From Haemonchus contortus (Eukaryota; Nematoda; Chromadorea; Rhabditida; Trichostrongylidae): DNA of 64,000 nt. Of the stretch, positions 47,541 through 58,613 are shown one piece after another. The stretch spans positions 38,108,420 to 38,172,419 of the forward strand of contig LS997566.1 of NCBI GenBank assembly GCA_000469685.2, written 5' to 3'. How positions within the stretch are numbered: position 1 is the stretch's first letter; every line of letters begins with the position of its first letter. The notes under the pieces are model-generated. The model had not been told where the DNA came from and did no database searches. It worked only from the letters and a program-made list of their open reading frames with translations. The position numbers and the translations under genes are program-made.

Positions 47541-50500
47541 TTTTCTAAAAAAACCTATCATTATTATCATTATCACCATTTGACACTAGCTGGTTTCGCG
47601 TGAGCTGATTATGTGCAAAAATTCAAAGGAGCTGGAATCCAAATATATCGACTGATAACTAAACTAGTTTCATACTTTAGCAAAGTACATTGTACCCAGT
47701 TCCATAGATAACCATGGACTACAGCCAGTACCCTTCTGTATGCCTCTTGAAATATGACAAGCGGCGGATGGAACATTGATAAAAATGTATGACTGTAGCA
47801 GTAGCCCATCTATCATAAGGTCGGGAACGAGATCTCCCACCTACACACTTGCACGTTTTAGGACCTGTTTATCTGTTACTGGTAACAAAGGCATCTGTCA
47901 CGTGGATGCATTCAAAGAAGGTCAAAAAACGACGTGGTGGTCTGATATCAATCACTCTCTAGCAGATATCACGGACCGTAATTGGCTCTGTTCAATTCGA
48001 GCTAAATCGGGAAAGTGGTCTTATGTTAATAATAGAGTCGCAGCTTCAAAAGCTCCCGACAAAGAGCCCTCCTAAATAAGATTCAAACAAAAAAACTATC
48101 CATTTTAACACCCGCGAAAAAATCGATTCATATCTCTTTCATGGACAACTCCAAAACCCTTCAAACCAAATGAAACCAGTTAGAGAGTGAGGAAAAACTG
48201 TCATTCTGCACTTTCTCGACACATCTTCTGCAATGTGATCTTCTCGGAGTAATAGAAAGCCGAACCGGCTCAAGGTGAGAATTAAATTTTCCTACGAAAC
48301 TGTAAAGAACGGGTTTTACCGTTACATTGAAGTTTCACACATGCACTTACACGAACCATAAAATCTTCCCGTTAAACGCAAAGTAAATGCAGCACAGCGT
48401 TAGAAAAAAAAGCTGGAGGCCAAAGAGAAAGTTCTGGGACTACACACTGTATCACACTAATAGACACTGATCGAGTGCATGGCGCAATCCGCAGAAGCTG
48501 TTATCACCAAGAACTCTACCTTTTTCAGCAGGGTTTCCATGAAATATATGGAAACAGTTTTATACATCATGTCGCCTATTAAAAAGGAACCTAATACTGG
48601 AGATAAGCGGAGAGTACACAGACCTCTGATTACATTGCGAATGGCTAAACAAATAAATAAACAGGAAACAGTAAGCAACCTTCAACACATCCTTACTACA
48701 GCTTCCCGATTTCTATACAAGGAACCCTTAACTCCCTTAAAATTGCCATTCTTTTGTTCTTCAGAAAATCATGCTACCCGTTCCCAGTTCCAATTTCCGA
48801 TTATACCGTACCAACGGTAAAACCCCAATCCTGGGTTAAAATTTGAATACAAACTTGACGTCTGTTATTCACTTCATGGGGATGAGGATCTGCTTAAAAA
48901 ATCATTCAGTCATCTTTTCCCGTGAAATCCTTTGAGCCATATTCAACAAGATTGAATAAGGAGATTTCCGGCATACGTATCAAACCGGTTTTTCTTAAGC
49001 TCATCCCGATTCAGTGGGCGTATGAAATCGTGGTATTATTTGTGGAAATTGCTTTCCCATATGATTATCTGGATTAATTCTGTTGAAATAAAGCACATTA
49101 GCAAGCGCATAGATCTCTGAAGACGTCAGAAGCCTAATGCGGATTTGCGATCGGCAACAACTTCTCTCCTATAAGCTCCTCACATGTTTTTTAACTGAAC
49201 AGCACTTGTTCTAAGCAATAACGAAAATTAGTGAAAAATTACTTGCAACATGGATCTTCCATAAATATCATGGCCAAGCTTATGTGGAGCCGTGCAACCA
49301 GAAATCTTAAATCGCTTCGGCCCGTATCATAGCGACTGCGTGATTTTCGTTTCGATTTCCGATTTCCGGCAACTACACTCCAACACCCTAACATCAGAAA
49401 AGGGAAGTCGAATCTCATGACGTTTATTTCCATCAGGAAATAATCTATTTAAGCCTAATCCTATCACTCTCTCCCAATATTACGTATTGTTCTTTGAATA
49501 TTGTTAGAAAGGAGATTTTCAAGGCTCGTGTAACATCGGCTAAATGGAATTATCTGGATTAGTGATGCTCAGGAATCTTCTCAAAATACGCTTCCTTACT
49601 CAATCAACGAAATAGACTCAGATGTAATGGGAAGGGAGACATTTAGCCACTTTAAAACCGGCTTGCGAAAAGCTTATCCCGGACCGATGGAATTAGTTCC
49701 CCCACATGACAATCTAGCGGACACAACTTTTGTGCTCCGACAGCCATAACTCATAGAAAGACCTTGGGCAGTAAAGTTTTTTATAAATGCCATCGTAGTC
49801 GTTTGATGTCTTGCCACTCTCATAAACAACCACCGGATACGACGATACTGTAATAGCGCTGTGGTGCTGTGTGTACGCGCCGTAAATAGTTACACCCCAA
49901 CAGATGTAATTTGGTACGCGATGGTCGGTGATTAAGTGGGAAGTATTGCGCCATTCAACTCCAGTGGGCCAATTGCGTCATCGACGACATTGACAAATGG
50001 CCCACCAGATTTCTTCTTTGATCAATCATGGCTTGACTTGGAACGGTGTGATGTGTTGATAAGCAAGTGACAAGCTGAGAATGCTGAATTTCTGATCATC
50101 ATAAGATACAGTAGGATGTTCAATTTGGATCGATTCCCTCGACTGTGCCTTAAATCCAACTCAGATCCCGGATTGGGAAAGCTGCCGAAGGGGCAGTTGA
50201 CCAGTTGTCTGACAAAGGGAAGGAACTGATATACTACAGTTATTTCTGTTTCTGTTCATTTCTGTTTTTTTATTTTCACTTATATCTTATTCTATAACTA
50301 TCACAGTATGGCACTGTTTTATTTACTTATTTTAATTTTATTTAGCTTTTATTTTCCTTACACTGCATTCCAACCCCTTACAAAATGCTATATATAAACC
50401 AGCCAATCGTGAAGCGTCAAAATTACTCACCAGCCCAAGCGAGAAGTGACCCACGGTATTTGAGCTAAGTGCCCCATCCACTGTTCGGGGTCTGGCTCCC

Positions 50501-53500
50501 AAGAAAATAATCCTGTGTATTTATCACCACTCATGAAGCCTACATTAGTAAGTAGGGGTAGGTCTTTTGAGGGGTGATATTCCTATCGAAACGTAGGTTA
50601 GAGCATCGAAGGCGAGCTAAGTTTTCAGACAGAAAGAGATTACCGACAAAGAGCAATTTCTCTGCTATACGCGATCGACAACTCCGAGTGCAGCTGCGCT
50701 GTACTCCAACAATTCGTTACTCTTAAAAAGGCAGTACCAGATAATTATACCGGCAGTATGTGCCCTAAACAGAAAAACCCGAGCTGCAATTGCAAATGCG
50801 GCGCTTTTGTCTATGACCACGGTAGATGGATTACAACGGAACCAGAACTATTAACAGCAGTAAAGTTAGACGACTTTTTAGAACAATATTCACACTATCG
50901 GGAACATTATTTACCACGGAAAACAATGAAACGAAATTTATGAGTTATCGATTGAGCCGATCTATCACCAAGATTACTGTAAGCAATTACGGTTCCAGTC
51001 AATTCTATTTTTATCAACACAATTTCCGGAGCAATGTCAATGACGTTTGCAACGTTGTTGAAAACACCTTGCAATTTTTGTTAGCCTTTAAATAGAAGGA
51101 ACATTCAACTCAAGTTGTAACATGAACAACTCGGACATTAGGGGGCAGGACAGACCGCTTATTCTGGAATCGATGTGCACGGTTACACAGGCTACAACCC
51201 AAAACACTTTTCTAGCCTGATTTCCATGGATGAACTTAATTTAGGATAACATTTGATCCCTTCTCTTGTGAACGCTCCCTCCAAAGACCGAAGCGACCTT
51301 CAAGTGACGAGAAAGCCTGTGTTCATATGTTCAATGACTTTCTTTGCCTCTCCTGCCCAGCTCTGGCGCTTCTTTGGCGCAGAAATCCACCACATCTAAG
51401 TTCTTCATATTAATTTCCCAACAAGAGATTGACACTTCATTGAGCGGCCAGATCCCATCGAGGATAAATGGTTTTGCTGAAACCCTTTTGTCCGCAAGCA
51501 ATTGTCTGTCAGCTCCGCAGCGTCATCGATCTTCGTCGTTTAACCGTGAAAATGGGCAAATTCGCTAATTTGCAAAAAATCTAGAAGTAATCCAATGGAT
51601 AAACAACGAAAAGACTTGGCCGTGAACAGCTATCAGCTTCCATCAGCTTCTTATTAGCTGCATCCACCAACCCTGGGTTTTATTCGGATAACGAATAGAG
51701 GATACAAGACATTCCGAATGTCAGAAGAGGCAAAACCACGAATTCCATTTTCTGCAGAGCTTTTAGTTCTCAGTGATCGGGAAAAAGCCCAAAAAAACAG
51801 AAAGAAGCCCTATATTTATATATTCTTTATATTCAGCTACGTGCAGAGGAATCTTTATAAGTATGTATGTGTATACGTATATATATGCACATATATGCAC
51901 GTGTATATGTGTGTGTATAAAACTTCATTGGTCATGGTTATGCGGCTACTGCTAATGCTGTTGCTGCAGTTACATAACTGCTTTGGTCTCAATTTGTTCT
52001 TCGGAAAGCGGAAACGGAACAATCTAGGCGCCCCCATTCCCGTTCTCAACAAAACTATCCATTGTATTCCTAGGAATAGGGTGCTTTCGTTCAGCTATAT
52101 AGCCACTTTGGCGTCGGGACGTGTCAAATAACCATCGCTCGTAAGATCAAATTCAGCCAATCAACTAGCCAACCATATCCCAGAACGAAATTCAGCGAGA
52201 GGTCCCATTACAGATCCTCTCACAAAGAAATTCGCTCGTGTCTAGTGACTACGGATGTGAATCAGCTTTTTTTTTCAAGCGTTAGCGGAACTTTCTTGTA
52301 TTATGGAAACGAGTACCGCGAGCGAAAGTATTAAGCTTTGAAAATTCCTCGCAAAATCCCCGTAGTCGCACAGAGAACGTCCCTAGAGCTACCCTCGCTC
52401 CTATAACGACGAATGGTGGCCTACAAATATCCGTTTGCAGTGGACGGGCAACAAATGGACCGAGTCTGGGGCGCATACACGTTCCACGACCCCACCTCAA
52501 AAGCCTCCTCTCATCAAACCAGACTCGACCTCACCACGCCACTCAGCCACACTTCGCAACCATGTCTGCTGCGGCGATCGTATAGGATTTCAGTCAGTCC
52601 ATAGAAGGCCGCGCCCTCCTCATTTCGCCATCTCGTATTGCATTCATAAAACCAAAATAGATACCATATAAACAAACTAGTGTATGGAAATTCCAAATAG
52701 CCAGTTCAACCATTCTTGCGGCCTCATAAATGGAGAAATCAATGGGCGCCCCGTGTTTTACACAATGCAAGAACGGCAATAGAAGACAGAGGTCTATTGT
52801 TAAAAGAAGAAAGGGTGCAGAAAGCGCTAATGAGCACAAAGGAAGAAAAGTAACTCTCTAAAATAATCAAGGCCTGCGTACTAGCGTCAATTACTAGGGA
52901 GGTACGTATTTACACATGAGGTAATCACTGCTCGAATACTTCTACCTTTTTTGAAGCAATCGCTCGACCGGGGTTTTAGCCACATAGCCCCTTTTTCAAT
53001 GCCGTAAGACCGAGATGGTGCTCGCTATCTCGCTGTCACAAGCTCAATAACATACCTAACCCGAAATATACCGAAACAATAAACAGAATTCTTGAAAACA
53101 ACAAGTTTTTAAGGTAAACTCGCCTGTGTTACTCGAGTCATTTCGCATGTCTACTCAGAGCACTGCTCGTTCCCAGAGGAAATAAAGCGGCACCTGCGAA
53201 CATGAGACAGTTTTTTTGGATGTACCTTCACTCTGAAAAAAAGAAAACTGAGTTTCGTTCTCAGAACTATACATGGTATCTTAGCATCCTTAAATTTCAC
53301 CCTACTATGCCTCTGGCTAAATAAATTTCGTATTAGAATTATACATCGCAAGCTTGGCTCTGTTCCCCATACAATTTAGTCAACTAGCTCGAAATGGCGA
53401 AGACTGCTCTCTGTTCTATGCGTCTCCACATTCAACTTTATCCTCCCAGTGGTTCTCTGCTTGTCCCTCACCCTCCGTCTCTCTTAGTTTACGTGCGACT

Positions 53501-53753
53501 TAAGCTTTCCCACTGTCACATTTAGTGCAACTGAGAGAGGGAGAGGGCTTGGCTAATACACAGCTTTCGTATAAACAAAGGAAGTATGACGTAATGGTAA
53601 ACGGATCGTGGGAATGACAGCAAACAAAAGAAGTGGGAAGGATGAATGCATTCCAATGAAGTAACTGAAAAACAGTATCCGGTGACTCATCACGTTTCTA
53701 ACCCGAGTTAGAACATACCAGCCCTTTTTCTTGCTTCTTTGAGCGACCCTTGA
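47541..53753. other. Intergenic, no supported gene; TA/TG microsatellite at about 51855-51920
   Basis: Short hairpin ATAGGTTTT/AAAACCTAT at about 47538-47560. The dinucleotide-rich tract at 51855-51920 inflates a spurious open frame (51718-52131). Nothing else is recognised. Confidence 0.45.
52305..52380 (+). repeat. Possible interspersed repeat, copy 2
   Basis: See 45766-45840. Confidence 0.3.
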
Positions 53754-54371
53754 AATGGCATCTTTCATAGTCCACGACCGGTCGCGCGACCAGTCGCGCG
53801 ATCGATCGCGCGACCGGTCGCTAGCGACTGGCGACCGGTCGCGCGATCAGTCGCGCGATCGATCGCGCGATCGGTCGCGCGACCGGTCGCGCGACTGGTC
53901 GCGGACCCATCTCACGAGCGACCGGCGACCGGTCGCGCGACCGGTCGCGCGATCGATCGCGCGACCGATCGCGCGACTGGTCGCCAGTCGCTAGCGACTG
54001 ATCGCTCGACTGGTCACTTGACTGATCGCGCCACTGGTCGCTCGATCGGTCGAGGAGGCCGCGCTAGTTATGGGTGCCGCCGTGGACGGTCCCGCGCGAT
54101 CAGTCAAGTGACCAGTCGAGCGACCAGTCGCTAGCGACTGGCGATCAGTCGCGCGATCGATCGCGCGATCGGTCGCGCGACCGATCGCGCGACCGGTCGC
54201 CGGTCGCTCGTGAGATGGGTCCGCGACCAGTCGCGCGACCGGTCGCGCGACCGATCGCGCGATCGATCGCGCGACTGATCGCGCGACTGGTCGCCAGTCG
54301 CTAGCGACCGGTCGCGCGATCGATCGCGCGATCGGTCGCGCGACCGGTCGTGGACTATGAAAGATGCCATT
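53754..54371. mobile_element. Giant foldback element made of nested 12-bp palindromic units
   Basis: The left arm (53754-54030) and right arm (54095-54371) are each exactly 277 bp and are inverted copies without a gap. By my count 8 positions differ, all transitions, giving about 97% identity; the loop is 64 bp. The ends read AATGGCATCTTTCATAGTCC, the shared end of this foldback group. Inside the arms the sequence is an array of 12-bp units GAYYRRTCGCGC and variants. Adjacent units form palindromes such as GCGCGATCGATCGCGC and GCGCGACCGGTCGCGC. The unit variants appear in nearly mirrored order in the two arms. The open frames on both strands (Arg-Ser-Arg-Asp-like repeats) are a by-product of the repeat and palindrome. 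Confidence 0.93.
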
Positions 54372-57300
54372 GGCATTGATATGGACGCTAATAAAGAAAG
54401 AAGACTAACTATGTCTGACTTCCATGCTCTGACGAAAGCAACAAGGATGGAGCGTCCTTGGAAACACCTATCCTATCCGTACCTTAACCTGGACCGATCC
54501 TTACTCACCAATACCTTCTGACCGGGACCCTTTTCATAGCGCTTTTTCGTTGTTCATTCTTACAATACCGAAACGATAACGTCATTCCCGATTGGAATTC
54601 GTCAACGTCCGCCGTTCCACGACGTTTGTGCGAAATTTCGCTGCGTATTGTTCTCCCCTATGTTGCCGACGCGCCGAGCTTCTAGACAATTCCGCATACT
54701 TTCCAGAAGACTTGAAAAACTTCTTTGCTCATCACTTCTCGTTGAACGAACATTGTAACGACTTCTAAGAGCCCGTCTCAAATGGCGAAATCGATATGCG
54801 GCGGTTAATTAGTCTATGATGGTTGTTCGGAATGAGCTTTGCTCTAAAAATGGGAAACGAACGTCATCAGCAGTATATACGACGACTACGGTTTGGCATC
54901 AGTGACTCTGAACCGCTCATGTCAGAATTAATTACCGCCGCTAGAGTCGTTAATACGATCACATCGCAACCACCAACGTCATAATTACGGCTAAATAGCC
55001 GTTCTAGGAAGATGTTGTTATTTCTAGAGGTAAGACGCTATTACGCCATCATTACGCAGATGGATGTGGGAGGAGGCTTTGATGGAGGGATTAGCTGCTA
55101 TTCGTGGAGGTAAGCCGGCCACGTAGAGTGTTTTCCAATCTTCTTCCCATCCCATTCCCCAGTCTTTTCTCTTCGTCAGCCGTTAAGCGGCTGAAAGATG
55201 CGTATGGACGGACGTCAAACGACGGTCTTTGGTGATCGTCTGCCACTCGGCCGGGCTTATCACATTTCGTTGACAGCCAAGGAGGAGCGATTGTTAGATG
55301 GCACACACCTAATGCGTATGCTGATGTGAGCATGAATAGAGGCTAGCTGCACTTCGACTAGATAACAAATATACTTCATAAAAGAAATTTTGAAAAAATG
55401 ATTCACTCATTAATTTTACTCCATAAGACGCTTATGGAAAGCGATGGCAATACTTCTGATAACGATAAGAGTACGATGGCGTTATGTTCAACATATCAGC
55501 CCTTAGCCCCTTAAAAAGTCCAAACTCTTAAATGTCGTAAAATAGTACTAAAGAAAGCGACCAACCTCGATCAAATTCCATTTCCGTCTTGCTATGCCCT
55601 AGGATTTCGTTCAGAATCTATGGAAATGCAAATAAACCTTTAGTAGCTGGGGAAAGCTGGACGATAATGCCCACCGATAGAACAAGCCCAAGTCTAATTG
55701 TAAGTGGCAAGGATGGCTCGAGGACTATTCAACCGTCAAAGCTATACAAGCAATACAAGGTGCTCTTTGTCGTTCATTACTTGTATAGCCACCTACCTAT
55801 ACATTCGGATAATCTTCCTGGACACTTTGATATCATAAAAGACATCACAATTAGGAAATTCTTGGCCGAAGTTATTAGACGCAAGCAGAAACCAAAGTCC
55901 ATAAACAGGTATTCAATGAATCAAAAAATCAAAGGGGAAGGAATACACGTAGACATGATAATCACTTATGAAGGATTATCACTCAACTGACTGGTTTACT
56001 TCATAAAAAGATATCAAAGCAGTTTTCGAGTGTTTAAAAGAGTTATCAGGCATCCTATGAGGGGGATTACCTTTTCAAGCTCAACCTACCGGATTGCACA
56101 TTCGTTGAGAAAAAAATGAAAAATCTGTAACAGTTGATAATTACAAGAAGTAACAAACCCTCTCCCTTCCTGGACAGCCAGTTTCTTTCATGAATGGAAG
56201 TGTTTTTCCTTGTTGAGGGCCACTTCACGTAGATGGAGACCATCTGTCTAGATAGGCACATTTCACGAGTAATAATGACAGCAAAGTACAAAAATTTTAC
56301 GAAAAAAACACCGGAGAACTAGTTTTTAAAAACAACCGCTTGTAAACGCCAGCCATCGATCAAATCAAAAAATGCGGCTTCCGCGTTGCAACCGCTCGCG
56401 CCTGCTAACGATTACCCTATTTGACCTCCAACTCTCCCCCTTTTTAGTAAACTTCAATTCTGGGCGACGATTTCAAAATAACACTGGAATTTGCTGTCGA
56501 GTGACATTTCAGGATGAATGACGAATTCCGAAATTCAGGTAAATATCGACATAACGAATTCGGTCATTCAAATGAATTGACGTCTTCATAAGTTGAAACC
56601 ACAGTGTTTATGGGAAAAATGGTAGAAGCGGTGAAAGCTTTTGTCGAGAGAGATTCCCACTGTGAATCCTTTTTTTTCGGAGGAAAGTGACCATTTTTGC
56701 GCCCAAGTCTGCAATCTCTCACCTACCGGTTACCCATTTGTCCCATGTAACTACTACCAACTTCTTGTAACTGGACCGTAATAGCTGAGAGATTCCAAAT
56801 TCCTCTTGGTATACGTAGGATTTTGGGCGCTATCGACTAAAAACCGCTTGTTTGCATTATTAGACTGCGCAGTCGACATCTCCTCCGTTCTGCGCTCTAG
56901 CTCGTAGTGTCAGAGACGCAGAGCACAATGGAGCGCGTCCTTCTCTACATCCTTTTCGCCTAGTCGCCACAAATTATTATGCATAACTATAATTGGAGTA
57001 GCATTTCCAGTAATGAACCCGAGAATGTTAATTCAAAATAAGCGCGAGCTCCATTAGAGCTTCCTGCTACTGCTAGTTGCAAAATAAAATGTATTGGTCG
57101 TAGGTTAGTTACGGACAATACACCATAGCAAACATTTTACGACTAGTGCTACGGTGGGATTTGTGAGCATGACTTCGCGTTCTTCCATGAAACGTTAGAT
57201 GATTCGCTTAGCATTTTGGTAAGACATTCATGAGCATCAACCCAACCTTCAGACTTACTGGTGGTCCCTTTGCGGAACCCGTTTTGGTCCTAGTAACCAA

Positions 57301-57418
57301 TAATTCTTGAGTGAGAACCTCCACATACCATCAAGACGTTAGTACTTGCTAACGGACTAGTTGTTTAAGTTCAGCTGTCTTTCTCACAAATGTTTACACT
57401 AGCAATCGTAATAGTGCC
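54372..57418. other. Intergenic, no supported gene
   Basis: An open frame of 133 codons at 55589-55990 has no recognisable motif. A MITE-related fragment lies at 56907-56928. A tiny exon-like unit (TTTCAG before ATG at 56514, donor GTAAAT) has no partner exons. Confidence 0.45.
56907..56928 (+). repeat. Fragment matching the MITE terminal region
   Basis: 22 identical bases with 12419-12440 in the right inverted repeat of the MITE (core CAGAGACGCAGAGCAC). The rest of the element is not evident, so it is a remnant or a shared motif. Confidence 0.5.
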
Positions 57419-57487
57419 GTGCTTCTAGAACATTCGCTCAGCCAATCAATAAACCCTGCCCAACTAATTACGACGAAACCGATAGTG

Positions 57488-58057
57488 ATGTTTACGCGGA
57501 ACCTTCTGGAACACATAATCGCTTACCAACGAATTACACAGAGCCATTATACACTCGGTTATGTGGAATCAAATGAGGAGAGCAGGGCCTTTGCCATCTG
57601 TTTGGCAGATTTTGTTTGTGGATTACTAGTTACCACGACTAATAAAATGAAAAAAAAACTCAGCTCGACACGACCATCTATTTTCTTCTTGGTCAATGGC
57701 GATGGAGTTTCCGTTCGACAAGCTACCCATCTAGGACTTTCCGTCAGAATACGTTCTCTCCTATTCCCATACCCTAGAGGCAGAGGAGACTTTGTAATTA
57801 CCCACGGAAATTCTCAATATCCATTAGATACAGCTTTTCATTTTAAATGTTTACCAAACAAGCTAACAACCCATCAGGGTTCTCCAATACCTCTTGTAAC
57901 ATACATTATCCCTTCATCTCCATCCCCAATCTGCCGAATCGCCGGCCTTCAACGGTCATTTATCGCCGATCGTAACCGCCACTTTGGTCAGCAGGTTCTC
58001 GTAACAACAGCACTCTTTTTACGACCATCAAATGCAACCTGTCCTGGGCCTCATTAA
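57488..58057 (+). CDS. Open reading frame of unknown status, 189 codons from ATG
   Basis: I do not recognise this frame. It is open from 57419, but the first ATG is at 57488 (MFTRNLLEHIIAYQ). It has no signal peptide, repeat or family motif that I can name. No acceptor or poly(A) signal is clearly placed, and codon choice is not obviously biased. A frame of this length can occur by chance in 64 kb. It ends near the inferred 3' end of the minus-strand SERTA gene. Confidence 0.15.
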   Translation: MFTRNLLEHIIAYQRITQSHYTLGYVESNEESRAFAICLADFVCGLLVTTTNKMKKKLSSTRPSIFFLVNGDGVSVRQATHLGLSVRIRSLLFPYPRGRGDFVITHGNSQYPLDTAFHFKCLPNKLTTHQGSPIPLVTYIIPSSPSPICRIAGLQRSFIADRNRHFGQQVLVTTALFLRPSNATCPGPH

Positions 58058-58140
58058 ATCATACATCCGTCAATTGACTGTTTCCCCATTGTATTCGTTT
58101 CTTCAACATACATATGTATAGATATAGTTAACTGAACAAT

Positions 58141-58146
58141 TTTATT
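58141..58146 (-). terminator. Candidate polyadenylation signal
   Basis: AATAAA on the minus strand, the first canonical signal downstream of the SERTA-like stop codon that I find by eye. Confidence 0.35.
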
Positions 58147-58594
58147 CTTTGAAAGTACACAATCGATAATAGAAATACTTTATATCGATATATTAGCCAA
58201 CAACTATTGACTGTTATCATATGGAATTCTGGTTTCAGGTGGATGAAAAAAAGGGGAAAGATGTTGATGATGATGACCAAGAAACAAACATGGACAGCTA
58301 TGATACAACACATACATAATATATAATGAAACACAAACATAGAACCCTTTGTACACGCTGAAGAAGGCCCTAAGGAGTCTCGAAGAGATAATAATCATAA
58401 TAAAACCTTTAGAATAGAAGTAGCTGTGAACACAACGACGACAACGCAAATGCTCTACACGCGCGCGTACAAACCACTCAAGAAAGAGCGAATGAAGCGC
58501 AGCCCTAGCAGTGTGATGAGGATGATCTGAAGAGGAACTTGTCTGAAATGAGAATGACTTCACTAATGAGGAGTAGATTGAAATGGGATCATGG

Positions 58595-58613
58595 GATGAT
58601 GATGATGATGATG
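58595..58613. repeat. GAT trinucleotide microsatellite
   Basis: Six GAT units, followed by imperfect GATGGATGATG. It lies within the probable 3'UTR of the minus-strand gene. Confidence 0.85.

Noticed and set aside
48465..48510. SINE-like tail (GAGTGCATGGCGCAATCC)
   Set aside because: Only one short block matches the family; neighbouring blocks are absent.
51718..52131. 137-codon open frame with a hydrophobic, tyrosine-rich middle
   Set aside because: The middle is translation of a TA/TG microsatellite; no motif on either side.
53755..54376. Arg-Ser-Arg-Asp repeat proteins on both strands, resembling SR splicing factors
   Set aside because: The same peptide appears on both strands because the DNA is a palindrome of 12-bp units (4 codons). 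The frames have no splice context and lie within a foldback element.
56507..56540. Small exon-like unit: TTTCAG, ATG, 28 coding bases, GTAAAT donor
   Set aside because: No downstream exon with matching phase and no protein similarity; such chance combinations are common.
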